The notes under the pieces: model-generated | The model's input: the letters and a program-made list of their open reading frames with translations, nothing else | Told to the model about the DNA's origin: nothing | The model's database searches: none | Shown here: in pieces, positions 1-8,534 of the stretch | Layout: each line of letters begins with the position of its first letter | Position numbering within the stretch: the first letter of the stretch is position 1 | Position numbers and translations under genes: made by a program | Origin: Acidobacteriota bacterium | GTDB lineage: Bacteria > Acidobacteriota > Blastocatellia > Pyrinomonadales > Pyrinomonadaceae | Reading direction: 5' to 3' | Length of the DNA: 64,000 nucleotides | NCBI GenBank assembly: GCA_016700175.1 | Contig: CP065003.1 | Coordinates: 251,001-315,000, forward strand

Positions 1-183
1 GCTAACGAGGTCTAAGCAATGTCGCCTACAGAACATCTTCCGCGGCTACGCCGCCGGGATTTGCGGAAAGGATTGCCTTTCCGATTGCGTGTGCCAGGAA
101 TTCACAGGGCCTCAGCCCGCATGACCTATTTCTCTAGCGACCGAGGTAGGCCAAGAGCCTTTCCGCACACACCGGCGGCGGAG
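1..183. repeat. Intergenic hairpin/repeat module, copy 1
   Basis: No gene is seen in the first ~228 bases. A perfect hairpin lies at 64-83 (CGGAAAGG, loop ATTG, CCTTTCCG). The string CACACACCGGCGGCG follows at 166-180. Both elements recur in the same order at 17562-17655, so this is one copy of a dispersed module rather than unique sequence. No promoter or gene is assigned here. Confidence 0.5.
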
Positions 184-228
184 TTGCTCAAGGACTAATG
201 TGCCGCGAAAGGAGAACGTGAGGAGAAT

Positions 229-888
229 TCATTTACTCTCCAGACAGGGCTTGTCCGCGGCCTTCTCGGCCAGCTTTCTCGCTTCCACGTTCGCGTTCGG
301 GATCGGCTTGACGATGTCCGTGACGCAGACCCTTTCCTCGGTGATCTTCGAGACTGTCAGATACGAGGCCTCCTTGCCCGTGTTCGGATCTACGGTAGCA
401 TTGAACCGTATGATCAGCGCGAACGGCTCCTTCTTTCCGCCGGTCTCCCTGAACCGCCATTCCGCCTTGTTTCCGACGTACGAGAATGCCCGGGAAACCA
501 CGCCGCCGAGATCCAGCTCGTGTTTCTTGCCTGAGGAATCGACCACGTTCACGGTTTGCCTGATGTCGCTTTCGACCACCTCCAGATGGTACCCGAAAGC
601 TCCGGGGCATTTCTGTCTGGAAAAGTAGCCGTCCATCTCGGACTCGATCGTTTCGCATTTGTCCGGTTCAAGGTCCGAATAAACGGAATCGATCTTCGGT
701 CCCTCCTGCGCCGGAGTCGGAGTGCCCGTGCCGCCGGATCCATCGGCCGACGTCGCTCCGGAAAGTGCGCCTTCGGGCCTGTCACTTCCGGTTGTCGAGG
801 CCGAAGAAGCATTGTTCGAGGCCGCGCCCTGGCAGCCCGCAAGAAACGCAAGCGTGGTCGCCGCAAGTAGTGCAGTGGCTGTTCTCAT
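229..888 (-). CDS. Putative lipoprotein, last gene of the terC operon
   Basis: This encodes about 219 residues. It begins with a typical lipoprotein signal, a hydrophobic stretch ending in LAGC, so the mature protein should be lipidated on that Cys and anchored in the envelope. A Ser/Thr/Gly/Pro-rich linker of about 50 residues follows, then a folded domain containing CETIESEMDGYF and, at the C-terminus, a Cys (ADKPCLESK). The ATG at 888 is chosen because AGGTGA lies just upstream and the signal peptide starts there; a longer frame to 909 would add residues before the signal. The start is 4 bases past the stop of the secreted protein upstream, which suggests translational coupling. I do not recognise the folded domain and assign no function. 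Confidence 0.8.
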   Translation of the reverse strand: MRTATALLAATTLAFLAGCQGAASNNASSASTTGSDRPEGALSGATSADGSGGTGTPTPAQEGPKIDSVYSDLEPDKCETIESEMDGYFSRQKCPGAFGYHLEVVESDIRQTVNVVDSSGKKHELDLGGVVSRAFSYVGNKAEWRFRETGGKKEPFALIIRFNATVDPNTGKEASYLTVSKITEERVCVTDIVKPIPNANVEARKLAEKAADKPCLESK

Positions 889-892
889 ATCG

Positions 893-1732
893 TCACCTGA
901 TCGTAACAATCATTTTCGTCTTCAAATCGCCTTCGCCGAAGTTCCTGATCTCGAACACGAAATCTCCGTCTTCGAGCAGTTCTGCGAGAAGCGTCTTACT
1001 CTCTTCTTCGATTTCGGCCTCGCCCTTTATGAGCCTAAACCGCACATTCTCCAAATCGGCCTTTACCGTGAGCGTCTGTCCTTTCGAAGCGCCGATCACG
1101 AAGCGCCTGATGCCGGGATCATCTCCGAGTTCGATCTCAAGCGTCGCCGAGGACGCGCCTTTTTCAAAGGCTACGCGCGAAGCAGGAAACAGCTCGCGCC
1201 GTTCGGGTTTGCCGATCTCTTCAAGCGAGTTTCCCTTCAGTCTGTACGTTCTTGTAACGACCTCTTCGGGACAGCACGCTCCGCCCATTTCGCCGGGGTC
1301 GCTGGCTTCGACGATCATCTTGCGGTCGACGATCCTGATCTCGCGCAGGCCTCCGTAGGCCCGGTCGCCGCCTTCAAGCGTGACGATCCGCTTCGCCTCT
1401 CCGCCGCGCCACGTAAAAACATATGCCTCGGTGAAATTGCCTGTTCCGCCGGTGTTGCAGACGGAGATCACGACCGCCTCGTCCTTTCCGTCACCGTCGA
1501 GATCGCCGTAAGTGAAACCCGATACGCTGAAGAACCTGCGGTCCGTGTAGCCGTCGACCTCTTTCTCTTCGTAGAACTCGCCGTTCGAAACAGTGATCTT
1601 GTTGCTCGCCTCGGTCTGGCAGAACTCTACCTCGTAAGTGAAGTTGTTGAAGTCGACGCTTCTGATGTCACCCTGAGCGAATGCCGCCAGCGGCGTTAAC
1701 ACTGTGACGACCGCAACCAATACCGGCCTCAT
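893..1732 (-). CDS. Secreted protein with an FG-GAP-like motif, unknown function
   Basis: This 279-residue protein starts with a Sec signal peptide (MRPVLVAVVTVLTPLAAFAQ). The mature part contains YGDLDGDGKDEAVV, a calcium-binding-like DxDxDG loop typical of FG-GAP/VCBS repeats. A Cys-Cys pair (GGACCPEE) follows in the middle. The C-terminal ~80 residues (GQTLTVKADLENVRFRL...FVFEIRNFG) resemble a beta-sandwich. The start codon overlaps the terC stop as ATGA, so it is co-translated with terC. A periplasmic or surface location is likely; the biochemical role cannot be read from the sequence. Confidence 0.8.
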   Translation of the reverse strand: MRPVLVAVVTVLTPLAAFAQGDIRSVDFNNFTYEVEFCQTEASNKITVSNGEFYEEKEVDGYTDRRFFSVSGFTYGDLDGDGKDEAVVISVCNTGGTGNFTEAYVFTWRGGEAKRIVTLEGGDRAYGGLREIRIVDRKMIVEASDPGEMGGACCPEEVVTRTYRLKGNSLEEIGKPERRELFPASRVAFEKGASSATLEIELGDDPGIRRFVIGASKGQTLTVKADLENVRFRLIKGEAEIEEESKTLLAELLEDGDFVFEIRNFGEGDLKTKMIVTIR

Positions 1733-2499
1733 GCGCTTGCTCCTTCCTGTTCCAGAATGTGCTTCTCGTGCGTGGCATCGTGAAGTTCGACGGGCTTTCC
1801 GCGGCCGCGGATCCTCATATTCAGGAACTCGACGAACACCGAGAACGCCATCGCAAAGTAAATGTAACCCTTGGGAATGTGCTGATGAAGTCCTTCCGTG
1901 ACGAGCGTGAACCCGATCAGGAGCAGGAACGCGAGCGCCAGCATCTTGATCGTCGGATGCCTTCCGACGAAGTTGGAGATCGGGTTCGCGAACAGCATCA
2001 TCGCCGCGATCGCTACGACCACCGCCGCGATCATTATCCAGATGTTGTCGACCATCCCGATAGCCGTGATCACCGAATCGAGCGAGAAAACGATATCCAG
2101 GAGGGTGATCTGGACTATCACGCTCGCAAACGAAGAATAGACCTTCTTCGCGGTGTGACCCTCCTCGCCTTCGAGCGAGCCGTGTATCTCGTGTGTGCTC
2201 TTGGCTATAAGGAACAGGCCGCCGCCTATCAGGATAATGTCCCGCCCGGACACAGCCCATTCGAATACCTCGAACAGAGGCGCCGTAAGTCCCATGACCC
2301 ACGTCAACGAAAAGAGCAGAATGATGCGCATCACAAGCGCCAGGCTCAGCCCCACGAACCTGGCTTTCGGCCTTTGTTCAGCCGGAAGTTTGTCCGAGAG
2401 GATCGATATGAAGATGATGTTGTCGATCCCGAGGACGAGCTCGAGAACGGCAAGAGTGACAAATGCTATCCAGATCTGGGGGTCGAGAAAGATTTCCAT
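1729..2499 (-). CDS. terC: TerC family integral membrane protein
   Basis: This 256-residue polytopic membrane protein has the TerC signature near the N-terminus (LAVLELVLGIDNIIF) and a second acidic membrane motif (LLDIVFSLDSVITA). The family is linked to tellurite resistance and, in several bacteria, to manganese export or metallation of secreted enzymes. The conserved Asp residues within helices (GIDN, SLDS) fit metal transport. About seven hydrophobic segments are visible and the length is usual for the family. It heads an operon with two exported proteins (ATGA overlap, then a 4-base gap), which fits a role in metallating or supporting exported proteins. That link is inference. Confidence 0.9.
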   Translation of the reverse strand: MEIFLDPQIWIAFVTLAVLELVLGIDNIIFISILSDKLPAEQRPKARFVGLSLALVMRIILLFSLTWVMGLTAPLFEVFEWAVSGRDIILIGGGLFLIAKSTHEIHGSLEGEEGHTAKKVYSSFASVIVQITLLDIVFSLDSVITAIGMVDNIWIMIAAVVVAIAAMMLFANPISNFVGRHPTIKMLALAFLLLIGFTLVTEGLHQHIPKGYIYFAMAFSVFVEFLNMRIRGRGKPVELHDATHEKHILEQEGASA

Positions 2500-2544
2500 T
2501 GCTACGAATTGTCTGTGGTGCGGCAGAAGCCGCGGTTATGAAGG

Positions 2545-3327
2545 TTATTTCACTCCAAAGGCCCAGCCGATAGAGATGACCACGTTCCCGGTCTTACTCT
2601 CGCCGTTGGCCGGATCTTTCTGCAGCGTGAGGAGGCCGCGTGAGACTCGAGCGTCGAACAAGAGATAGTTCTTTCCGAATGGGATCTCCACTCCGCCGCC
2701 TCCCGTCAGGCCGAAGTTGTTCTTGTTCAGATCGTCATCAACGTCGGTCACGGCGTCGAACGGGATAGGCGGAAGAGGATCGCCATTCGGCGGTAGAAGG
2801 ACCGGGACCGTGCCGTCGCGGTCCAGGTAGAGCGTGCTCGAGCCTGCCGTCTTCTGCTTTGCCGACAAGAGCCTTCCGTAGAACACGCCTCCGTTAACAT
2901 AGAACCTCGGTTTGTCGCGGTCTCCGAACCGGTACTTTGCGAGCACAGGGATCTCCAGGTAATTGAGTTCCGCCGTGTTGTCGAAATCGGCGTAGTAATA
3001 GTTCCCCGGCGGAAGCGGAGGCAGGCCCGGAAGGTCCTGCGTCACAGGCTGGATGCCATTGCGCTTGCCGCCCTGGCCGGCGAAATTCACTTCAGGCTGG
3101 ATCGAAAACCGCTCGGTGATCCCAAAGTCGACGAAGGCGCCGAAGTTGACGGCGATCCTCGATTTGTAATCGCGGCTCACCTCATTGTCCTCTCCGCCGC
3201 TGAGCTGCGGTATGCTGAGCCCGCCTTTGAAACCCACATAGGTTCCGGCGTCGTCCTGCGCGAACGCCACGGAAGCGGCAAGACAAGACACAAAAGCGAT
3301 CGAGACCATCTTCAAAGTGATGTTCAT
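2545..3327 (-). CDS. Outer-membrane beta-barrel protein (PorT/OMP_b-brl type)
   Basis: The product has 260 residues, with a signal peptide (MNITLKMVSIAFVSCLAASVAFAQ). An alternating beta-strand pattern follows, typical of small 8-strand porin-family barrels: FKGGLSIPQLSG, FGAFVDFGITERFSIQPEVNFAG, YLEIPVLAKYRFG and, at the end, VISIGWAFGVK. 'ERFSIQPEVNF' and 'YLEIPVLAKY' are hallmark strings of this family in Bacteroidetes and Acidobacteria. The ATG at 3327 is chosen because GGAGG sits 5 bases upstream; a TTG at 3330 would be too close. It stands alone between terC and pyrC. The substrate is unknown. Confidence 0.85.
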   Translation of the reverse strand: MNITLKMVSIAFVSCLAASVAFAQDDAGTYVGFKGGLSIPQLSGGEDNEVSRDYKSRIAVNFGAFVDFGITERFSIQPEVNFAGQGGKRNGIQPVTQDLPGLPPLPPGNYYYADFDNTAELNYLEIPVLAKYRFGDRDKPRFYVNGGVFYGRLLSAKQKTAGSSTLYLDRDGTVPVLLPPNGDPLPPIPFDAVTDVDDDLNKNNFGLTGGGGVEIPFGKNYLLFDARVSRGLLTLQKDPANGESKTGNVVISIGWAFGVK

Positions 3328-3413
3328 CAATTCCTCCCCTGGGATTCTGTTCTTGAATTTTCAGTCGATGCCGACGCGCGACAGTCTATCACCGGATCGC
3401 GATTCCGGCGACA

Positions 3414-4706
3414 TCATTCGCCGTTGCGCTCGTAAACCTGCCTGCCCCCTACGAAAGTCGCGACCGCGGCTCCCCTGAACGTCCAGCCGTGATACGGCGT
3501 GTTCCGGGATTTGGACCTTGTTGTCCGGACGTCATAGGTCCACTCCAGGTCCGGATCGATGATCGTGACATCGGCGTGGGCACCCGGAGCAAGCGTCCCG
3601 CGGCCTTCGAGGCCGAAGATCTTCGCGGGATTTGCCGAACAAAGCCGGACAAGCTGTTCAAGTCCGATCACGCCTTTTTCCACCAGTTCGTTGAATGCGA
3701 GTCCGACAGCCGTCTCGAGACCGATGATCCCGAACGGAGCGCGGTCGAACTCCAGCGCCTTTTCGTCGGCGTGATGAGGCGCGTGATCGGTGGCGATCGC
3801 GTCTATGGTCCCGTCGCGTATGCCTTCGATCACGGCCTCGAGATGTTCCTTGCTTCTCAAAGGAGGAGCCATCTTCGTGTTCGTGTCGTAACCCTCGACC
3901 GCCCTGTCGGTGAGCGTGAAGTGATGGGGCGTTACTTCGCAGGTCACGCGGACGCCTTCCGCTTTCGCTCGGCGCACCGCTTCAACGGCTCCCGCAGTCG
4001 ATACGTGCGCGATGTGGATATGAGCCCCGGTTTCACGAGCCAGTAGAATGTCCCGTACGGCGTCGATCTCCTCAGCGAGCGCGGGCATTCCCTTCAACCC
4101 CAGCAGAAGCGAGACCTTGCCTTCGTGCATCACGCCGCCCGAGGAGAGCGACTTGTCCTCGCAATGGTCGATGACGGGAAGCGAATGATCGCGCGCGTAC
4201 TGCATCGCGCGGCGCATCATTCCGGCGGTCGGGACCGGGCGGCCGTCGTCGGAAACCGCGACCGCTCCTGCCGATTTCATCTCGGCCATCTCTGCCAGCT
4301 CGATCCCGTCGGACGATTTTGTGATCGCGCCGATCGGAAAGACGTTCGCGAGCCCGGCGTGCTCCGCCTGCTCGATCATGTACCTCGTGATCGCGGCGTT
4401 GTCGTTGATCGGGTTCGTGTTCGGCATCGGGCAGATGCTCGTCCATCCGCCCGCGACCGCGGCCGCGCATCCGGTCGCGATCGTTTCCTTGTGTTCCTGA
4501 CCCGGTTCGCGCAGATGTACGTGGAGATCGATGAACCCGGGCGCGACAAGATTACCGCCGGCGTCGAAGATCTCGATGTCCTCCGGATCGGGCTCGGATT
4601 GTTTCATCCAAGCCGAAACCCTTCCGTCCTCGATCAGGACGTTCATCCCCGTGTTCTCGTTAGCGGCCGGATCGATCAGGTGGCCGTTCTTGATAAGAAG
4701 TCTCAT
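3414..4706 (-). CDS. pyrC: Dihydroorotase (type I)
   Basis: This 430-residue zinc amidohydrolase forms dihydroorotate from carbamoyl-aspartate, the third step of UMP synthesis. Metal-binding HVHLR lies at residues 62-66 inside the family signature DLHVHLREPGQEHKET. Further conserved motifs are DDGRPVP, HCED, HIAHVST and ATDHAPH. The length (about 430) and the GQEHKET signature fit the type I enzymes of most bacteria rather than the shorter E. coli type. It follows pyrB on the same strand with a 33-base gap, so pyrR-pyrB-pyrC form one transcription unit. Confidence 0.96.
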   Translation of the reverse strand: MRLLIKNGHLIDPAANENTGMNVLIEDGRVSAWMKQSEPDPEDIEIFDAGGNLVAPGFIDLHVHLREPGQEHKETIATGCAAAVAGGWTSICPMPNTNPINDNAAITRYMIEQAEHAGLANVFPIGAITKSSDGIELAEMAEMKSAGAVAVSDDGRPVPTAGMMRRAMQYARDHSLPVIDHCEDKSLSSGGVMHEGKVSLLLGLKGMPALAEEIDAVRDILLARETGAHIHIAHVSTAGAVEAVRRAKAEGVRVTCEVTPHHFTLTDRAVEGYDTNTKMAPPLRSKEHLEAVIEGIRDGTIDAIATDHAPHHADEKALEFDRAPFGIIGLETAVGLAFNELVEKGVIGLEQLVRLCSANPAKIFGLEGRGTLAPGAHADVTIIDPDLEWTYDVRTTRSKSRNTPYHGWTFRGAAVATFVGGRQVYERNGE

Positions 4707-4739
4707 TTAAAATGAAAATTGCGAGTCTCGATAAGTGGT

Positions 4740-5693
4740 TTATTCTTCATCGCGCACAGGCCGCCCGCCCGTCGCGAGATAAAGCACCGCCATCCGGACG
4801 GTCACGCCGTATTTGACCTGGTCCAGGATCTGCGAGCGAGCGCTGTCCGCGACTTCGGAGGCGATCTCTATACCGCGGTTCATAGGCCCCGGGTGAAGCA
4901 CGATCGCATCTTCCTTCGCCAGCGCGAGCCTTTCTGAGGTCAAGCCGTAGTGAACCGCGTACTCGCTCAGCGTGGGGAAGAATGCCGAATCCTGCCTCTC
5001 TTTTTGGATCCTGAGTATCATCACGACATCGGTGCCTTCGATGGCTTCCTCGACGCTTTGCGCGACCGCAAGGCCTTCTTCCACAAGCGATTCAAAGTCT
5101 TCGGGCACGAGCGTTCGGGGACCGGCGACGCGCACCGTCGCTCCGAGCTTGGTCAAAAGATGTATGTTCGAACGCGCCACCCTCGAATGAAGGATGTCGC
5201 CGAGGATCGCGACCTTAAGTCCGGCAATTCTCTGTTTGTGTTCGCGGATCGTCATCGCGTCGAGAAGCGCCTGCGTCGGATGCTCGTTCGTCCCGTCGCC
5301 CGCATTCACGATCGCCGCTTTGCTGATTCTCGCCAGTTGGTGAGGCACGCCCGCGCTGGAATGCCTTACGACGATGCAGTCCGGCTGCATCGCGTCGAGA
5401 GTGAGCGCGGTGTCGATCAGGGTTTCGCCCTTTGCGACGCTGGACGTCGAGACGCTTATGTTCACCGCATCGGCGGAAAGCCTTTTCGCGGCGAGTTCGA
5501 AAGAGGTCCTGGTTCGCGTCGAAGCCTCGAAAAACAGGTTGATGATGGTCTTTCCGCGAAGCGCGGGAACCTTTTTGATCTCGCGCGAGGAGATCTCGCG
5601 GAAGCTCTCCGCGGTGTCCAGGATCCCGAGTACCTCTTCGGCTGACAGGTCCTTGATCCCCAAAAGATCGCGTCTGTGAAAGGGCTTTTCCAT
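4740..5693 (-). CDS. pyrB: Aspartate carbamoyltransferase catalytic subunit
   Basis: The product (317 residues) joins carbamoyl phosphate and aspartate. Carbamoyl-phosphate-binding STRTRT is at residues 58-63 and HPTQ at 138-141; the C-terminal HPGPMNRG motif is present. The ATG at 5693 is chosen because family members start close to this point, and an upstream frame to 5744 would run through the terminator hairpin. No pyrI regulatory subunit is adjacent. The gene lies 55 bases after pyrR, and the gap holds an intrinsic terminator, so expression is probably set by attenuation. Confidence 0.95.
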   Translation of the reverse strand: MEKPFHRRDLLGIKDLSAEEVLGILDTAESFREISSREIKKVPALRGKTIINLFFEASTRTRTSFELAAKRLSADAVNISVSTSSVAKGETLIDTALTLDAMQPDCIVVRHSSAGVPHQLARISKAAIVNAGDGTNEHPTQALLDAMTIREHKQRIAGLKVAILGDILHSRVARSNIHLLTKLGATVRVAGPRTLVPEDFESLVEEGLAVAQSVEEAIEGTDVVMILRIQKERQDSAFFPTLSEYAVHYGLTSERLALAKEDAIVLHPGPMNRGIEIASEVADSARSQILDQVKYGVTVRMAVLYLATGGRPVRDEE

Positions 5694-5714
5694 TCGTTGT
5701 CGCGTTTCCGGATA

Positions 5715-5741
5715 CAAAAAAAGCAAGGCGGCGGCCTTGCT
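5715..5741 (-). terminator. Intrinsic terminator/attenuator between pyrR and pyrB
   Basis: Read on the minus strand, AGCAAGGC (5741-5734) pairs perfectly with GCCTTGCT (5729-5722) around a 4-base loop and is followed by 6-7 T. It sits after the pyrR stop and 22-28 bases before the pyrB start. Such a strong terminator inside the operon suggests regulated read-through, as in PyrR-controlled pyr operons of Firmicutes. A second copy of GAGCAA lies immediately upstream (5750-5745, minus strand). Confidence 0.8.
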
Positions 5742-5748
5742 CAATTGC

Positions 5749-6318
5749 TCACTCTTCCGGAAGAGTGTAAATTCCGACGCCCTCGACGCCGTCGAACTCC
5801 TCCAGCATCACCTTGATGATCTCACTCTTCTTCGTAGGCACGACGCGCCCTACGAAATCGGCGTGGATCGGGAGTTCGCGGTGCTCGCGGCCCCGGTCGA
5901 TAAGGACGGCGAGCTGGACCCGTTTCGGCCGCCCGAAATCCATCAGCTGGTCGAGCGCGGCGCGGATCGTACGGCCCGTGTACAGAACGTCATCGACGAG
6001 GATGATCGTCTTGTTGTCGATATCGATGTCGAGCTCGGTCCGGTTTACGACGGGATTCGCGCCTACAGTGGACAGATCGTCGCGGTAGAGCGTGATGTCG
6101 ATGATCCCGAAATCGGGGCGCGTGCCTTCGATCTCCTCGATCTTGTCGACAAGCGTTCTGGCGAGCGGCACTCCCCGCCGCCTTATGCCGACAAGGTAAA
6201 GGTCCTCGCCGCCGTGATTTTCTTCGACGATCTCAGAAGCGAGCCGGGAGAGCGCCCTTGAAATGCGGGAGCTGTTCATTATCGTGGCCTTTTCGACCAG
6301 CTTTACCTCATCGACCAT
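5749..6318 (-). CDS. pyrR: Bifunctional PyrR: pyr attenuation protein / uracil phosphoribosyltransferase
   Basis: The product is 189 residues. It has the PRPP-binding signature TIILVDDVLYTGRTIRAAL and the PyrR-typical N-terminal stretch with YLVGIRRRGVPLA, plus DITLYRDDL. PyrR proteins bind UMP/UTP and then RNA hairpins in pyr mRNA, promoting termination, and many also act as uracil phosphoribosyltransferases. The ATG at 6318 has AGGAT about 10 bases upstream. The gene is first in a minus-strand pyr operon and divergent from pyrD. A perfect 18-bp palindrome (5750-5767) covers its last codons and stop. Confidence 0.95.
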   Translation of the reverse strand: MVDEVKLVEKATIMNSSRISRALSRLASEIVEENHGGEDLYLVGIRRRGVPLARTLVDKIEEIEGTRPDFGIIDITLYRDDLSTVGANPVVNRTELDIDIDNKTIILVDDVLYTGRTIRAALDQLMDFGRPKRVQLAVLIDRGREHRELPIHADFVGRVVPTKKSEIIKVMLEEFDGVEGVGIYTLPEE

Positions 6319-6420
6319 TGTGGCAAATCCTAGCAAACAAGCGACAATTCGCAAAGCGGGCCCGGCCGAATGACACACGCCCCGCTAACCGCTAAGATTT
6401 GAAGACCTCAAACGTTCGAA

Positions 6421-7509
6421 ATGTCACTCTACGAATCATTTCTGAAGCCCTTGTTATTTCGAGTTCCCGCCGAGACGGCGCACGAAATAGGAGCGGCGTT
6501 CCTGCGGGCCGGCTTCGCGATTCCTCCCGTGCGGTCGGCAGTCGCGAGTCGATGTGCGAGGGATTCGCCGGGCCCGGTCGAGAGGTTCGGACTTACATTT
6601 CCGAATCCTCTGGGAGTGGCTGCCGGTTTCGACAAGAACGGAAAGCTGGTCCGCGAGCTCGCCGCGCTGGGATTCGGTTTCGTGGAGGTCGGAACGGTCA
6701 CGCTGCGGCCGCAGGAAGGAAATCCAAGGCCGAGGCTCTTCCGCCTTCCGAAGGACCTTGCGTTGATCAACAGGCTTGGATTCAACAACGAAGGGGCGGA
6801 GGCTGTCGCCGAGCGATTGTCGAGAATGGACAGGGAATGCGTCGTCGGCGTGAACATCGGCCGGAACAAAGACGTCGAGAACCGCGATGCGGTCGAGAAC
6901 TACCTTGCGACGTTCCGGATCGTGCACTCAGTTGCGGACTACATCGCGGTGAATGTCTCGTCGCCGAACACGCCCGGGCTTCGCGAGCTTCAGGAAAGAT
7001 CGGCGCTCGACGAGCTTCTGTCCGCGCTTTCGGAATGCAATGCCGGATTTGAGACCCGGCGGCCGATTCTTCTGAAGATCGCTCCCGATCTGGACGACCG
7101 CCAGATTGCTACGGTCGTTGATGCCGCGAAGCGCAACGGCATCGAGGGGATCATCGCGACGAACACGACCATATCGAGAGACGGGCTCTCAACGTCGCCG
7201 GAAGAGATCGAGCGGATCGGGGACGGTGGCTTGAGCGGCAGGCCGGTCTGCGATCGCTCGACCGAAGTGATCGGCAAGATACGAAAGGCCTCGGGCGGGG
7301 AAATTCCCGTCATCGGTGTCGGCGGTATCTTTACGGCCGAGGATGCTTTCGCGAAGATCTCGGCCGGAGCCTGCCTTGTCCAGGCGTACACGGGATTTGT
7401 GTACCGTGGGCCGGGATTCGCACGCGAGATCAACCGGGGACTACAGAGAATACTGAATGCGAAGGGGCTTGAGTCGATCGACGAAGCGGTCGGGATCGGA
7501 ATGTTGTGA
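6421..7509 (+). CDS. pyrD: Dihydroorotate dehydrogenase (quinone), class 2
   Basis: This 362-residue flavoenzyme oxidises dihydroorotate to orotate and passes electrons to quinone at the membrane. The N-terminal helix region (MSLYESFLKPLLFRVPAETAHEI) is the class 2 membrane-association module. The core shows NPLGVAAGFDKNG, INRLGFNNEG, the catalytic Ser loop NVSSPNTPGLRELQ and the FMN phosphate site VGGIFTAEDA. It is transcribed away from pyrR across about 100 bases, so one intergenic region can control both arms of the pathway. Confidence 0.97.
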   Translation: MSLYESFLKPLLFRVPAETAHEIGAAFLRAGFAIPPVRSAVASRCARDSPGPVERFGLTFPNPLGVAAGFDKNGKLVRELAALGFGFVEVGTVTLRPQEGNPRPRLFRLPKDLALINRLGFNNEGAEAVAERLSRMDRECVVGVNIGRNKDVENRDAVENYLATFRIVHSVADYIAVNVSSPNTPGLRELQERSALDELLSALSECNAGFETRRPILLKIAPDLDDRQIATVVDAAKRNGIEGIIATNTTISRDGLSTSPEEIERIGDGGLSGRPVCDRSTEVIGKIRKASGGEIPVIGVGGIFTAEDAFAKISAGACLVQAYTGFVYRGPGFAREINRGLQRILNAKGLESIDEAVGIGML

Positions 7510-7523
7510 AACCTGGGTAAGAA

Positions 7524-7634
7524 ACAGGATTCACAAGATCTGCAGGATGGGCCTCGCCGGTGATCAACGGAGTCGAATCCAAGTCAATGTGCGCATTGAA
7601 AAGAAGGCATCCTTTCGATCCTGTACATCTTGTT
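7524..7634. repeat. Inverted pair of 'CAGGAT'-type iterated repeats
   Basis: The gap between pyrD and yceD carries CAGGATTCACAAGATCTGC at its left side. The reverse-oriented relative ATCCTTTCGATCCTGTACAT lies at about 7610. Both belong to the dispersed RGGAT family also seen at 14325, 16000, 16170, 17390 and 17480. No gene is seen between 7510 and the yceD promoter. Confidence 0.5.
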
Positions 7635-7667
7635 CGTTTTCATCCGATCCGAGGATTGCGTGCTCGT

Positions 7668-7695
7668 TTGACAGCCTATTGCCACGGGCTATAAT
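7668..7695 (+). promoter_or_regulatory. Sigma-70-type promoter for yceD-rpmF-fab
   Basis: TTGACA (7668-7673) and TATAAT (7690-7695) are separated by 16 bases, 50 bases before the yceD ATG. Both hexamers match the housekeeping consensus. It is the only obvious promoter ahead of the ribosomal protein/fatty-acid cluster. Confidence 0.7.
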
Positions 7696-7745
7696 TAAAC
7701 CTTTTGCTCGACCGCTGTTTGAAACTGATTTAACGGTTAAGCATT

Positions 7746-8258
7746 ATGAAGATCGATCTAAACAGGTCCGACGGCTCAAGAACCACTTTTGATGTAAGCG
7801 TAGAGCCCTCGGACATCGAACTCGAGACTGATCTCGCGAGGGTAAAGGACGACATTTCGGCCAAAGGGGCCGTCTCCAGCGAGGACCATTACACGGTTAT
7901 CGAAGCGGAGATCGTCGCACCGCTCGAGATCGATTGCAGCCGTTGCCTGGAACGAATTCCTTCCGTTCATGAATTCGTTTTCAAGTCTGCTTTCGCTTCT
8001 GCGGAGCAGTTGAACGAAGAGGTCGAGGTTGAGCTCGATCTTCAGGACCTGGAACTTTCGTTCGCTGAGGATGACGAGATCGATCTGAGGGATGTTATCC
8101 GCGAACAGATCGTTCTGAACCTTCCGGCGCGACCGTTGTGCCGGGAGGACTGCAAAGGGCTTTGCGAGGTCTGCGGGGGCAATCTGAACAAGGTAAGCTG
8201 CGATTGCAAACAGGAAGAGACCGACCCCAGGTGGGCGGCACTGAAGAATTTAAAATAA
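7746..8258 (+). CDS. yceD: YceD family (DUF177) protein, 23S rRNA accumulation/processing
   Basis: This 170-residue protein has the DUF177 C-terminal metal-site pattern: CREDCKGLCEVCGGNL followed by CDCK. An upstream pair CSRC also fits the family. The C-terminus DPRWAALKNLK is typical. In E. coli and plants YceD homologues are needed for normal 23S rRNA accumulation. The gene almost always precedes rpmF, and it does so here (73-base gap). The order yceD-rpmF-fab matches the canonical E. coli-type cluster. Confidence 0.92.
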   Translation: MKIDLNRSDGSRTTFDVSVEPSDIELETDLARVKDDISAKGAVSSEDHYTVIEAEIVAPLEIDCSRCLERIPSVHEFVFKSAFASAEQLNEEVEVELDLQDLELSFAEDDEIDLRDVIREQIVLNLPARPLCREDCKGLCEVCGGNLNKVSCDCKQEETDPRWAALKNLK

Positions 8259-8331
8259 GGATACAGGACAGGGACGCCGATGCCCGGCAGTGCCGGGATA
8301 AGGCGCCCGAAGCGTATTTAACGGAGTTATT

Positions 8332-8517
8332 ATGGCTAATCCTAAAAGAAAACAGTCGAAATCGAGGACGCGTAAGCGCCGTGCGCATGATGCGCTGAAG
8401 CCGCCGCAGTTCTACCTTGACAAGGATTCGGGCGAACCTTTGCAGCCGCACAGGATAGATCCGAAGACCGGAATGTACAAGGGACGAAAGATACTGGACG
8501 TTGAAGAAGAAGCCTGA
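8332..8517 (+). CDS. rpmF: 50S ribosomal protein L32
   Basis: The product is 61 residues, beginning MANPKRKQSKSRTRKRRAH, the diagnostic L32 N-terminus. It has no Cys, so this is the zinc-free form rather than the four-Cys zinc-ribbon form. The C-terminal PHRIDPKTGMYKGRKIL agrees with other zinc-free L32 proteins. GGAG lies 6 bases before the ATG. The gene sits between yceD and fabH as in many bacteria. Confidence 0.97.
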   Translation: MANPKRKQSKSRTRKRRAHDALKPPQFYLDKDSGEPLQPHRIDPKTGMYKGRKILDVEEEA

Positions 8518-8534
8518 GTCCGGACCTTCATTTC

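Noticed and set aside
1733..2302. Longer N-terminus for the secreted protein after terC
   Set aside because: It would lie antiparallel-frame inside terC; the ATG at 1732 has a clear signal peptide and an ATGA overlap.
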